This document shows, one piece after another, positions 47,617 through 62,600 of a stretch of 64,000 nt of DNA. The notes beneath the pieces are model-generated. The model saw nothing but the letters and a program-made list of their open reading frames with translations. It had not been told where the DNA came from and did not search any database. The first letter of the stretch is position 1; each line of letters begins with the position of its first letter. The position numbers were made by a program, and so were the translations under genes. This DNA is from Vitellaria paradoxa (Eukaryota; Streptophyta; Magnoliopsida; Ericales; Sapotaceae), in assembly GCA_019916065.1 (NCBI GenBank), contig CM034234.1, forward strand, positions 7,972,342 to 8,036,341, written 5' to 3'.

Positions 47617-50600
47617 ATGGATCTGAATTCAATTCTCGACGCCCTAACTCCTTCTTCGACCTCTGTAAGCATTGCCCTCTATCTGCAATCGTACACACGC
47701 ATGATATACATATTTTTGCATCTATAATCTTTCGTGGAATCAATTCATTTCGATGAATTAGGTTTTTATGCTACTTGGGTTCTTTGCTTACTTGGGAATA
47801 GCTGGATCCATTATACCGGGAAAGGCTGTACCGGGCGTGATCTTATCCGACGGTACTCGTCTCGATTACCGCTGCAACGGTAACTTCTCCCAGTCTCTCT
47901 TATCATTTCATATTTTCTGTACATATTCTCATAAGGCCTGTTTGGCCGACCAAAAAATACCAAAACTTACCGAACTTTTACTATTTTTGTACTTTCCTTC
48001 GATAAAATTGTGATCACATCTTTGTATTTTACTGTACTTTTTCCTCAAATTTTTTTCAACCAACCCCCCCCCCCTAATTTGCTTTAAGGTATGGATACTT
48101 GTTCTGAAATGTTCAACATTTGTTTTTATTCCAATTTCAGGTTCGTTCTTGCTTATTTTGCTGGTTGGGCTACTTGCACTCGGGTTTTGGATGAATTTCG
48201 TATCTCTCACTGTAATGGAATCCAAATTTTGTGCGTTTACAGATATTGCTTCATCATGAGAATGGTTTTTGCCATTTAACATATTTGTCTAATTGCCTAA
48301 GCTTCAGAATAATTGGTTCTTTACATACGTAAGACTAAATGTAAACGAATAAGATTTAATAAACGGGTTGCCTGACCATAAATCCAGATTATGTTGCAAT
48401 TCTAGGCACCACATATTAACATGAAGACTTTGTTTATTTTTCCCCCCCCTAAAACTGACACTGGATTTAATAAGAAATATTCTTACAACATTTTTTATGC
48501 ATGTACATAATTTAGTCATATGTCAAAACTATTGTCAAGATTCAAGAACGATCAGTATTGTTCAACAACTTGTTTATATATATATATATATATATACGCG
48601 CGAGTGTGTGTGTATTGTGTTGGAGTTATTCCCCTTTTCCTCAATTTGTTTTATTGATTGTTTCTCACCTAGATTTACACATAGCAAACTTCCATTCCTA
48701 AAATATTATTTTTATTGTATTGGTCATCAACTTGTTAATTAATAACTTCACTGCTATTAGGCATCCACCTAGTCTTAGCAGCATCTTTATGTAAACCTGG
48801 GTTGGAAAATTTGTCTAAAAATTAAAACCAAGCAGTGTTGGAATTAACCACCAGTTGAAATGACAAAATTGATGCACAGGGTAGAATTATGTTGCAATTT
48901 ATTGGGATGCGTTGTATATGTACAACTGGCATTACTGTAGAGATATTGTGAGGAAGATTTTAACTTCAGTTGGTCATTTCTAAAGATGCGTGAACAACTT
49001 CATTTTTTTTTTTTTTTGCAGGCGATAGCAGATAGGGGGCTGGAGCTTTTGTCATCAACCTTTATATTTAGTTTCCTTGTAAGTGTCAATTCTATTAACT
49101 TGAAATCTTTTGACATGTGATTTACCTTATTAAATTGAAGATATCTGGTAGCCATTGGCAACTTCAACTGGAGGGCTAATGTCTCGTTGAGTGCTTGATA
49201 GTAATTGTAAACCAAAATTGTTTTGAAGTTGTCAATGGCATTGTGAAAGTTTTATTATGACCCTTGGGAATGAAATGGCTGTTCAGAATTGCATTTCCAG
49301 CTCATAAACTATAAAATTTTAATTTTACTTTCAACCATTCAGAAACCACGAGTAACAGTTGCAAATGGAACGCAAGGATGTATCGGAAGTTCTAACATTT
49401 AAATCCAAGTCAAAGTTCAATCTCTTTCTGAAATTTATCCGCCCATGCATGTAGTTACTTCTTAGTGGGGATAAGTGCAAAGAAGATTTTCTTGTAACCT
49501 ACAATTTAGCATAATTGATTCCAAAAGGGATGTGCAACTAAGGGAAATGGTTTTCCTTGGAGCTGATTGCCATTAGTTATATACCATTACTTTTTTCTTG
49601 AACCTTTAATGGTCTGCATCAATTTCTGTTTGCTAGAATTTTAAACTTATGCTTGTTTTTTGAATATGCTTATTGCAATCAGTAGCATTACTTATTGGAA
49701 ATCTATGAAGCATGGATATTTCAAATTAGGCGCAGCACTCGTATCGGATACTACGGGGATACGGATACGGCTAGGATACGGCCGGATACGTATCGGATAC
49801 GCCACGTGGCGTATCCTAAGTTTTTATTTTAAATTTTGTATAGGATACGGCTAGGATACGGCTGGGATACGGTCAGGATACGGCCAGGATACGGCGGGGG
49901 TCCAAAATGTAATATTTTAAACCTTTTTTGGGGTACAATTGATATGATAAAATTTTAGTAGGGGCCAAACTATAATTAACTAAAATAGATTGATATGATT
50001 GAAGTTTGATCTAACTAAAATTTAGGAAATGAAAAAACTATTTTTATTTTGGGATGTATGAAATTGTATTTGATACTTTTTGTTATATTTGTGTTTTGTA
50101 TATGAATGATGTTGATAGTTTTGAGTATGAATGATGTTAATTTATGGATTGAATAGTATTTTTCAAACTATATAATTGTTATTTATAAAATATTTAGTAG
50201 TATATGCATGCTATCTTCAAAATGATTTTAAATAAAAAATATATTTTATTTTATTTTTTGCCGCATCTTTGCCGTACCCGTATCCTTATTTTTTGAAAAT
50301 TGCCGTATTTCGTATCCGTACCCGCTCCTGTATCCGTATCCGTGCTTCATAGTTGGAAATGCATAAAACAAATTTTATCTCCCAAGAAAGATGTTATGAT
50401 TGGGGCTTGAAGGATGAAATTTTGGTTTCAGCATCTTTATTAAGGAAGTTATGTGCATCTAATTTTGAATCTTACTAAGAATTGTGTTTACTATTTAGAA
50501 AAAAATTTAACATAAAATGAAACTCCAAACTATCTGCAAACATTCTATTGCTATTGTAAAAGAGTTGCTACTCAGGGTCTTTGGACTTGTATTTGAAATG

Positions 50601-53600
50601 GTTAATTGTCTTGATAATCTAGGAAATATAATTTCACGTGTTTCTATTGGCAGAGAAATTTTCCAATCAGTGTATTTACTTGGTGGGTTTTACGATAGCA
50701 GTGTTTTCTTGGTCCCTGTTTATTATTTGGTTGGCTTGATTATGTTTTGCCTTATTATAGTTTTTGTAAGACCATTAGATAATAGATAAACTGTTGCAAA
50801 CAATTACAATTACTGTCTGCACTTGTGAGCTATATAAATTTACTATTGATGGAAGAATGCTTTCTAGTTTTACATTCTTTGAATTTGGTCTCACTTTTTT
50901 ATTTCTAAATTCCAGGTAACATTGTTACTTTACGTGTCTGGTCGCAAATCACATGATCGGGGTTCATCTCTGAAGCCTTATGTCACGGGAAACTTTATTC
51001 ATGATTGGTACCTCCAGTGACTTTTGTAGGATGAGTAGTTTTTAATTGAATGGGAAAGCAGGATTTGCACCACTGGTTTTAAGTAGGGATATTGATATCT
51101 TACCTTTTCAATTATTTTCACAAATGAGATTCCTTTTGGCTACCACAAAGACGATTAATGGTTGCGTGCTTACCCAATTGATCATAGATTTTTGTTGGAG
51201 TGAAGGGGGAATCTAGAGGGAAATTAGCTTGCAGCATGTCAACCCCAATCTAACAATTTTCATTGTCCTATCTCTGGAAATGATTTCCTCTAAATCATTT
51301 AGATGATCTTGTAATTCCATAGTTTCATTTTCTCCAATGATCCAACCTTAAGCTTCTTAAAATCCTATATATCCCAATTGAGATATCTTTAGTTCTCTAG
51401 CCCAAATTGCTGGGGCTTAATCAGGAGAAAGTTGAGGTAATGGGAAAGTTAACATATGTCTAATGGTAGTTCTCATACGAGAGCTTTTGATACATGCAAC
51501 AGCTATCCTTGTAAATTTGAAATGACCATGCTCTGTTTTTTTTGGTTGACTAGTAGATAAATTGTATTGAAAAAAAGCGTCAAGGGGATGCCATCCAGTT
51601 ACTTTAAATAGACGATTAAATCCTAAAACTTAAGTACCCAAATCCTCAACAAAAGACAAAAACAATGCAAATTTGCATCAATACCCCTCTAAAGCCACCT
51701 TTACAATGCAGACAAAAGAATTCACTTTAATCCATATACAGGAGTTTCAATTCCCTTGAAAATATTTTTGATTCCTCTCCTCCCAAATCAACCATGTCAT
51801 GCAAAAAGGAACAACCCTCCATGTTTTTTTTTTTCCTTTGAGGCACTTTGCTGTCAAAGGAGAAACCCCATGCATACCAAAACACGAAAGAGCAACTTCG
51901 ACAATTCTTTAGACCATGAACACTGTACGAAAAGTTGGTTGATGGACTTCCCATCCATTTTACATAGACAACACCAATTGACTATTAACTTTCTCTTCAA
52001 AATCAAATTATCAGTGGTAAGTGTCTTGCTATGAATCAAGCACCAAACAAAAAATACAACCCTTGGAGATGCACCTATCCGCCAAATATTTTTCCAAGGG
52101 AAATCATCTTTCTTATTGCCATCTAATGCATCATAATGCAATTTCACATTGAAAAAGCCCTGTTTTAGATTGAATCCAACGGATATCATCCTTTCCTTCT
52201 CCCACCCTAGTAGCATACAAAGAAGAAATTCATTCTTTATTTTTCTTAATAACGAAAAAGACTGGTGCCAGGTGTACCATTTAGTTCTGCAGCAAATTAA
52301 CTCTAATTCTCAGCTTGAATATCTTTCTAAGGTATTCTCTTTATAACTGGATATCTTTTGATTATATTTTCAATGTTTTCGTTTGTAGAGAGCATAGATC
52401 CCTTCTTTAGAGGCTTCTAGTTTCTGTTTATTTGCCTTGTTTTACGACTGTTGACTCCCTTGGCATCATTTTGTTAAATATCTTACCAGTCAAATAAAAT
52501 ATTTTTTTCCATTTTGTGTCATTAACACATTATTTGTTGTTTGCTTAATTTCCTTGTTTTTTCTTGAATTAATCGTTGATATTCTTTCTATTGCTGCTTT
52601 GTTATGTCCTCCAATAGGTGGTTTGGGATACAGCTGAATCCTCAATTTATGGGCATTGACCTTAAGTATGTCATTGAGATTTCAAATTTGGAAATGTTCT
52701 CTCTTTTATGAAATTTATTCAAACCTTGCATTGAGTTTTTCATGTATAACTTTATTTTCTTTCACTAGTGTCTCATAAATGTTATTCTGAGTTTCAAGCT
52801 GTAGAAAACGTCGTTGAAGCTGTTGCTATCTGAATTCAATTTTGATGCTTGAACTTTCTTGCTTCTGATATCACGATGTTTTTCTTTACAATCCTGTTAG
52901 TACTCATTAGATAATAGTGAATTTTTAACAACCACATTAGCTCCCCCAAAAAGTTTGCCAAGGAGGTGACAATTAGGTTCATAGCTGCCATTTATATACC
53001 CAATTTCCCCACTTTAATACCTTGTGTGATGTGTCTTTATGAGGGTCCACAATTAATCATTATTGGCTCACAGGTACCATAATCAGAAGTAAACCCTACG
53101 TTGTAGCGTGCCAAGTCCACAGGGTCAAGTGGATGTGTTGACTTTGATGCCATGATATAACAAACACATGAGCTTTCCCAAAATGGCTAGTCAAGGAAGT
53201 AACAATTAGGTACCATAATTAGAAGCAAACCCTACGGTTGAGTGTGCAAAGATCCCCGCTTACACTTTTGATGTGGGACTTAACACACTTACAAGAAAGG
53301 CCTAGTTAAGTAGGTGATAATTGGATTCATAGCCCATATTTATATATTCAAGATTCCCTGCTTACATTTCCAAGCAATCCATTGGCTTTAATTGTCATAA
53401 TCTCCTCTTAATGAGGGTCCAAAATCAATCAATCACTAGTTGGCTCACCAGCACTATAACTAGAAGCAAACCTCGCGTGTGGTGCCCTTAGGCCCACATG
53501 ATCAGGTGCCTAGGTCGACTTTAGTTCTATATAACTACCACGAGAGCTCTTCCAAAAGGGTTAGCTAAGGAGGTGATAATCGGGTTCGTAAATCCTTTTC

Positions 53601-56600
53601 ATATACCCGAGATCCCCTTATTACACTTTTGATGGGACTCAACCAGACTTGATCAAAGTTGGGCTCAGGCTGGGCTTCTTGGTATTAGGACCTTTCGCTT
53701 TGTCCAGGCCCAACTTGGCCTAGCCCTGTCTTTAGGCCTTCTTAAAATCTTAAGCTCGACCTTAAAATGTATATTATGGGCTCGTTTGGAGCCATAAAAA
53801 AAACCAAAAAACTTCAAAAAACTTCAAATCCCTCCAATCACATTTTGCCACCTATCATTTTTACATCACTTCAATCCCATCCATTGGTTTTTTTTGGGAC
53901 GCCAAACGCCCCCTATATCCTAGCCTACTTAATGAGTCCAAGATAAAATAACATATTATCTATTATATATAAAATTGAAATATTATATATGAAAATAAAT
54001 TACCGTTATTATAAATTGAAGTCGGGCTTGCCCAGACTTGGACATATTTACATAAGCCCCAGCCTGGCCCAAAAATACTTCAAACCTATATTATATGTGT
54101 CCAAAAACACTAAAAAAAGGGGTTGTATGGGGTGGGTTGGGCCATTTAGGCCTCTTAGCCAATGATTAGCTCTAGACTCAACACACCAACCCACGGATCA
54201 GGGTCATTACGTAACTTCTTGTCTTTCTTCTTGTTTTTTCTTCAATGCTTTACATCACAATTTCTATGAAGCTTATTAAATCATAAATTAATTTTCATCG
54301 TCCTTTTTCTTGAAACATTTTAAAACCAGTCACATTCTTTCATGCTTCTTATTCTATGTACGACTATAACATTTTAACTTCTAAATTGAACATGATGACA
54401 CATTGCAGTCAGATTTTATGGCGAATGAGTTATTTTTTCTTTTCTTGTCTTTTTTTTTCTTTTTTTATTTGTTAAGTTTTATGTGAATGAGTTCTTAAAA
54501 TGATGAAATTCTCTTCTTTAGATTTTTCTTTGTTAGAGCTGGAATGATGGGATGGCTACTTATCAATCTCTCAGTTTTGGCAAAAAGTGTTCAAGATGGC
54601 AACTTGAGCCAATCAATGATTCTCTACCAGCTATTCTGTGTGGTAATATAGTGATGCATATTTTTCATGTTTTCGAACATGTTTCAGATGTTTTGTTGAT
54701 TTTTCTTTTACAATGTATTTATTCATTTTGTTTACATCTCGTTTCAGCTGTACATTCTGGACTACTTCTTTTATGAGGAGTACATGACCTCCACGTAAGT
54801 GCATTATTTGTTTTTCTCAAGGAGAACACCCAACTGTACAAAGTGAAATAGCATCATTCTTTTCATCATAATATATTTGATTTTCTATTATGCTAACCTG
54901 CCTTTTATTTCATGAGGTGCATATTTGTTTACTATTATTCTAGTATCTGAGGGTCTGCTTTGGCACAACAATAATGTTGTTTTTTTGCGACCCGGAGGTC
55001 ATGTGTTCAATGTTCAAAAATAGTCTCTCCAATTATCGGAGGGTAAGACTATACATTGCCCCCTCCTCAAACCCTACATAGACGAGAGCCTAGGCCACCG
55101 TTTTTATCATTTAGTGTCTAAATAGTAAATACTTCTTGCTTAAACTAACCAAAGACCTAATAACCTGTGCACAAAGCACCGTTTACATCTGCAGAATTAG
55201 CTCAATACTCCTAATTGTTAAATAACCTTATCCTTTCAAACACAAAGGAGGTTGGAATTATATCAGTCCGAATAAACTTGTCATATCATTTGACACCTAT
55301 GAATTTATGATGGGACTCCTTGACCTATTGGCAGAGCCCTAGTGGAGTCTTATTTTCTTTCTCCTTTCCCAAATATACGAGTTCAAGGGTTGACTGTCAA
55401 TTATGGTGGAATTGGTCACATGGGAAATAAGTACACTGATGCTTTCTGGTCCAATGCAGAGGAGGTAGTGAAGCTATGAAGCCTGTGCTAATAGTCTAAA
55501 GTTGTTCGTATAGATTTTTGAAATTAAAAAAAAAAAAAAAACACACACACACACACACACACAAGCTTTCATTTGGTATTGCCAACAATGTTAGGATAAT
55601 TGACAAAATATGGAACAATTCTCATCAAGAACTTCGAAGAACACATAAAATGGATTCAGAATATAAATTGATTTGAACTAGGTTTGGGTTTTCCCAATTG
55701 TAGTCCATTGATTTGAATCAAGTTTTTGATCGTGTCTGTTAGTTTGTGCTTACCAAAAGATAAAATATAAAAAATGATACCTTAATGTTGAGTCATTTGC
55801 TCTTCTCATCTCAATGTTTGTATCTTATTCATTTATGTCGTTACAGTTTGTTAAAATATTAGTTACTATCTCATCTAAAAGCTTAAGTTGTTAGAGATAG
55901 GGGGCAGCTTTATTATTTTTTTACTCACAACACGGCCCTCAATTGTGGTCAGACCTTATTCTTATTTTATTTAAACGTGCAAAACACATGTAACCATTGA
56001 CAATTGGGTTGGTGCTTCAATTCAGGACATTTGCCTGTTGTGAGATAGCATTTTAAGTTGTTATAGTCACTATTTCATCTAAAAGCTCTGTTGGAAAATG
56101 TATTTAGTAATCCAGCTATGTTAGGAAGTGTGAATATGTATTCCTAAATTAGAAGATAGCAGTTTTGATTGTTTTTCCTTTTATATCTAGGGCATATTGT
56201 GTATATATTGAGGATATTGTACACATATTTTGATATATGAAATTAGTCATTCTCTAATTTTCCACAGGGTATCAGGGACTTAAGTTCTCTGGGAAAACTT
56301 GTTCTGGGTTGTTTAGCCTTCATTGCCAGGCATAATTTTTTATTTTCTTTTCTTTTTTTTTTTTCTTCTTAGCCTTAATTGCTGATTATTTAGAAAATTT
56401 TCTCAGCCTTAATTACTGAATATTCAAAAAGTCTGGGAGTATCGCCGCTGCTGATAGAACATTGCCGTTGACAATTCAGAAATTAGGTGAAGGGAATCAG
56501 TCTAGAAACCCAAGTCATCAATCGTGGGTGTCAATTCAGAATCCCTAGCGATCGAAGTCACCATTGCTGCCTAGAATTGAACGATCTTAGTCGAAGGGCA

Positions 56601-59600
56601 TTGGATTGATTCCTTCGATCATCGATTCTCTCATCATTGTCGATCGTCAGTCACAGTGGGGGTCGATTCCTTTATCATCGTCAATTGAACCTTTCGTTGA
56701 CTCTAGACCACTTACAGTTCTTTTATTATACTTTCGTATATTTCCGGTGACATCTATCTCCGGCGAACCATACTATGGACATCACCATCCTCCGGCGGCC
56801 TAAACTAGATATTAGGCAACCTCCGGCGAAGTTTCGGTGATCGGCCGGTGATCCTCGGGCGAGACCTAGTGCCATTCTATTATTCTATCATCATGTCTGA
56901 GACAAATGAGAGGTTGCAAGACGTAACAACTTTTAAAAACCTTAACCCTACAGGTACCTGTTCACTTGCACATTCAGGTAAATTTCCTCTTTCACATGGT
57001 TTGAGTGCCTCAGATAGTACATTTGCAAATTCGTGAATTATTGACTCAGGAGTAATAGATTATATGACACATTCTTTTCATAAATTTAGTACATATGTTC
57101 CTTGTCCTAGTAATAGAAAAATAACTACTGCAGATAGGTCATTAACCACTGTACCAGGTGTTGGAGATGTCAAGATTAGTCCCTCATTTATTCTTAGGAA
57201 TGTACTCTATGTTCCAAAACTATCCTCTAATCCTGTGTCTATTTTTAAACTCTCTCATGATTTGGACTGCAAAGTTATCTTTTTTCCCACTCATTATATA
57301 TTTTAGGACCAGGGCTTAGGGATGATGATTGGACGTGCAAAGGGAAATGATGGATTGTACTACGTTGAATTATCTGAAAACCTGCATATTAGCAATGGCA
57401 ACTCACCTTTATCATTTCTTTCCGAGCATTCTTATGCCAATAAAGATAGAATATGGATTCACCATTGCAAACTTGGACATCCTTCCTTCGGAGTTCTTAA
57501 AATCATGTTTCCTTTTTTATTCAAAGGGGTAGAAAATGAGAACTTTTATTGTGATATCTGTGAACTAGCAAAACACAGACGTGTAAGCTTCCCAAACATT
57601 AATACTAGAAGCTCTATTCCTTTTGCATTGATCCATAGTGACATTTGGGGTCCATCCACTTTCCCAAATATTTCAGGTGCTAGATGGTTTGTTTCTTTTA
57701 TTGATGATTGTACTAGAGTCACCTGACTTTTCCTTTTAAAATCCAAGTCTAATGTGAATAGTATCTTTCCAAATTTTCATAACATGATCAAAACTCAATT
57801 CGGGGCTCAAATAAAAAGTTTCGATCAAATAATGCTAGAGATTATTTCAATCAAATTTTGTCACTTTATTTCCAACGGAAAGAGATCGTTAATAAGTCAT
57901 CTTGTGTTAATACCCCACAACAGAATAGAGTGGCCGAAAAAAAAATGGACACTTGCTATAACTCAGGCCTTTCTATTTCAAAACAACGTACCAAAATATT
58001 ATTGGGGATAAGCTGTTCTTACAGCTGCACATCTCATAAATAGATTACCATGAAGGGTTTTAGGATTCAAAAGTCTTATGGATACTCTCTCATTTCTACC
58101 CTAATCTTTATACCAGAAATCATCTTGTTTAAAAAATATTTGATTGTGTGTCATTTGTTCATATCCACAACCAAAATTGAGGGAAACTGGACCCTAGAGC
58201 AATAAGATATGTTTTTGTGGGGTATTATTCAACAAAAAAGGGGTACAAGTGCTATCATCCTTCTACCAAAAGAACCATTGTTTCTGCAGATGTCACTTTT
58301 TCTGAGCATGAGTCTTACCTCCCTACACCTTATCTTTAGGGGGTGACGGTATTTTTAGAAAATAAGGATAGAGAATTTTTTTTTCTTCTTGATAAACTTT
58401 CATTTATACCTACACGTGTATCTTCTCAAAACTAACCCTCTCAGAACCAGCCTCCTTGTCCCTCTCAAAACCAACCCCCTTGTCAAAATCAGCCTCAACC
58501 GATCTTCTCACCAACCAATACTCCTGAACCTGTGACTAGAGGTGATGACACTATTGCTAACCCATGGTTCTCTTAGGTGTACTCAAGGAAGAAGAATCTA
58601 GTTTTTGAACTAGTGCAAGTTCAAGAATTAGACTCTAACTCTGAAGATGAGGTAATAGTTTCTAGTCCTTCTTTGCCAGCTGAACCTATATCTGATATTA
58701 ATTTGCCTATTGCTATAAGGAAAGGAACTAGGGAATACACTAAACACCTATTATACCCACTCTCACATTTTGTGTCTTTTAAAAATATTTATCATCTCAT
58801 CAGAACTTTCTTATGAGCTTAAATACTGTGTTCATTTCCACCATACTATCTGAGACTTTGGCCTATGAACATTGGAGAAATACCATGAATGTTGAAATAC
58901 AGGTCTTGAAAAAAAATCAAACGTGGGAGATGGTGGACTTACCATAAGGAAAAAAATCAATGGGATGTAAATGGGTTTTCATAGTGAAGTATAATGTAGA
59001 TGGCACACTTGAGAGGTATGAAGGAAGACTGGTGGTTAAGGAATACACTCAAACTTATGGGACAGATTATCAAGAAACTTTTGCTTGCATAACTAAAATG
59101 AACATAGTCAGAATTTTGTTGTCCCTAGGTGCTAATTACAATTGGCATTTACAACAATTTGATGTGAAGAACGCCTTTTTGCATGGGGATTTAGAGAAGA
59201 AAATCTACATAGAAATTCCACCTAGTTTTCGTGGGAACCTGGCAGCTAATAAAGTGTGCAGGCTTAAAAAGGCATTGCATGGATTAAAACAGTCTCCAAG
59301 AGCTTGGTTCAGGAGATTCACCAAAATAATGTTAGCCATGGGATATAAATAAAGCCAAGGAGACCATACACTTTTCATCAAGCATTTAGACTCGGGCAAC
59401 TTACAGTCCTATTAGTATATGTTGATGATATAATATTAACAAGAAATAATAAGAAGGAAAGACAGGCTCTAAAACAAAGTCTAGCAAAAGAGTTCGAAAT
59501 TAAAGACTTAGGAAGATTGAAATATTTTTTGGGGATTGAAATGGCACACTCAAAGTAGGGAATCTTTATCTCTCAGTAGAAGTACATTATTGACCTTTTG

Positions 59601-62600
59601 AAAGATACCGGGAAATTAGTATGCAAATCAGCAAGTACACCAATAGATTTCAACTACAAATTTGGAGAAGCAGAAGGGGATGTTGCTATTAATAAAGATG
59701 TATCAAAGATTGGTTGCGAGACTTATTTACTTATCTCACACTACGCCTAACATTGCCTATACTGTGAGTATAGTAAGTCAGTTCATGCACAACTCTAAAG
59801 AAGTTCACTTGTAGACAGTTTATGGGATGTTGCACTATCTTAAAGGAACTCTGGGAAAAGGTATTTTGTTCCGAAAGAGTGCTAGACTTGTACTTTAAGT
59901 TTACGCAAATGTTGATTATGTTGAATCAGTGACTGACAGAAGATCTACAACTTGGTATTGTATTTTCTTGGTGGAAATCTAGTTACATGGAAGAGTAAGA
60001 AACAAAATGTGGTGGCTAGGTCAAGTGCTGAATTAGAATTTTGAGTACTGGCACAAGGAGTTTGTGAGCTATTATGGTTGAAGATTATTTTGGAAGATTT
60101 AAAGATTAAGTGGGAAGGTCCTATGAGATTTTCCAGTGTTAGCAATCTGGTGCAGCATGACAGAACCAAACACTTCGAGGTAGACAGCCACTTCATCAAA
60201 GAAAAACCAAGCAGTAGCTTGATCTGTACACCTTATGCGTCCACTAACTCCCTTCAGCTATTTTAGGAAATGTGAATTTGTATTCCCAAATTAGAAGATA
60301 GCAGTTTTCATTGTTTTTCCTTTTATATCTCGGGCATATTTTGTATATATTGAGGATATTGTATACACATTTTGATATATAAAATTATTCATTCTCTAAT
60401 TTTCCACAAGCTCATACTATTGGAGTGAAGGGACAACTTCAATAATTGTACCATTAATAGTTTAACACAATTAAATTAATTAATCATGTTACTGTGTGTA
60501 TCTTGTCACTGTCCTTTTATTCACTCTGTGCCATTTGCATTTTCTTGTCAGGGAAACATTTCAATTCTATAATTGCAGTATGATATAATTTACAAATCTG
60601 ACCTTCCGTATGTGGTTATCTTTTGCAGATGGGATATAATCGCAGAAAACTTGGGATTCATGTTAGTGTTTGGGGATCTAGTTTGGATTCCTTTCACCTT
60701 TAGTATCCAGGTAGTCACCTGTTAGATCATAATACCGGAATAAACTTTGTTTCTTGGCATATGGGGGAGGGTGGGGGGTCTGGGAGGACAAAAACTAAAA
60801 ATATGTCTACCTGGATCTGTATGTTATGCCTGGGCTTGTGACAAATTCTATAATTAGATCATCAGTCAATATGTTTTTTTTTTTGGGGGGGGGGGGGGGG
60901 AATGCGATTTAGTCATTTTAGGAACTTAATATTTTCTTATGGCAGGAGAGATGTAAATTTACTATTTTTTAATTTTCTTCCAAGAGTAAATAACCAATCT
61001 CGGAAGTATTATCAGTATCCACAGCCAAGTAAGCAAATCCAAATAAGCTTTTAGCAACATCAGAATGGCATGAGCTGGCATGTTGCTTCATTCCTTCACT
61101 TGTAGATTGCACCTTAAAAGCCAGGTGGTGAATTCACCTGTCGTCTGAATAATGAAGACAAATTGGTTTTGAAACTGTTTACTTCCTAGTATTCATTTTT
61201 CTACTACTGTATGCAGAAGATGTAATCATTAAGGTGATGTTGGTGACTAAAAATTTCCCCTTACTAACTTCTGGATGACTGGTTGTCTCTTCCTTGATGA
61301 TAGGGTTGGTGGCTTTTGAATAACAAAGTGGAGCTAACAACAGCTGCAGTTATTGCAAATTGCGTTGTTTTTCTGATTGGGTAAATGTCTTTTAGCATAC
61401 TAAGATTTATCTGATTAAGTTCTTTTACTTTTAAACTTTGCAATTTGGTACCCTTTTTTTGGTTTTTCTAATTTTTTTCTTCTTTGCAACCTGAAATGGC
61501 AATTCTTCTTCTTCTTTTTTTTTTTTTTTTTAAACTGGGAAGGTACCGGGTTTTTAGAGGTGCTAACAAGCAGAAGCATGTATTCAAAAAAAACCCCAAA
61601 GAGCCAATATGGGGTAGAGCTCCTAAAGTTATTGGGGGAAAGTTGCTTGCTTCTGGTTATTGGTAAGGTTTTTCTCTGATTATATTTTTTTACTTCATCT
61701 ACTTATAAAAATTGGAAGGAATGAAATTTAAAAATGAACTCTTTGCATGACAGTGAATGAAAGTAAGATTTCTTTTTGATTGTTTCTTAGTCAAAGCAAC
61801 ATAGCAGTGGTAATTTTTCGTTTATCAACCCTCTGTAAGAATGAGGTAGTTTGAGGGTCAATTCTTCTGTCAAAGAGAAATAAGACGAGGTATTTTGCTT
61901 CAAGGCTTTAGCAGAATTTGGTATTAGAAATGATATGAACTAATAATAAACATTGATAAGATTAAATATTGACCAACTCTGATCATCACTCAAAAAGTAA
62001 TTCCTCCACCAATGTTTAGAATCTGAAGGTAAACAAGCAATATTATAAGTTTGGCTGAAATAATTATTCAAGGATTCTTGCTGCAGTTCCTTGATATAAC
62101 TTAATAGTTAAACTGGTGATTTGAGGATAGTTTCTGGTGTTGTCCTGAGATCTGGTAGCAGGTCAACATTATTGATGCATGATGGTGTTAAAGTACTTTC
62201 AAACACTTAAGAGTTCTTCTTTGCCTATACATTTGTATAGGCACAGTATAAAATGCGGCTACTTTTGTGATGGATTTGCTAATAAATAAGCACTGTATGT
62301 TTGTCCTCCTGCATGTTCACTTGTCCAAACAGGCACCTATATAGATGGAGGTGTTGTTTCAGAAGCAGTATACATTTCAGTGATAGGTAGAAGCGGGCTT
62401 TTGCATTGATGTTAAAAGTGATATTATTCTGCTCCAAAAAAAAAAAAATGATTATTATTATTATTATCATCTTTCTGCCCCTTTAAGATTAAATGAGGCA
62501 CTTACTGTCGACTACAATCTAAACCTTTGCATGGAACAATTTTCAGTTTGGACAATATATATTGGGAGGAGTCTGTAGCTGTGTCACAGAGAGTGCATTG

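Larger units (their letters stand above)
56089..60408 (+). mobile_element. Degenerate Ty1/copia retrotransposon, FK intron 8
   Basis: Same orientation as FK, flanked by exact 5-bp duplications AGCTC (56084-56088 and 60409-60413). Order inside: 5' LTR, primer site, leader, a gag start at 56893 joined almost at once to a protease remnant (56893-57300), integrase with zinc-binding pre-integrase motif (57322-58040), reverse transcriptase (58960-59560, with [12 protein letters not shown] and YVDD near 59419), and RNase H (59920-60250). Protease-integrase-RT-RNase H order defines copia. Many stops and frameshifts break the frame. Most of gag is missing, and so are the end of RNase H, the polypurine tract and the start of the 3' LTR. 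It cannot be autonomous. Confidence 0.9.
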
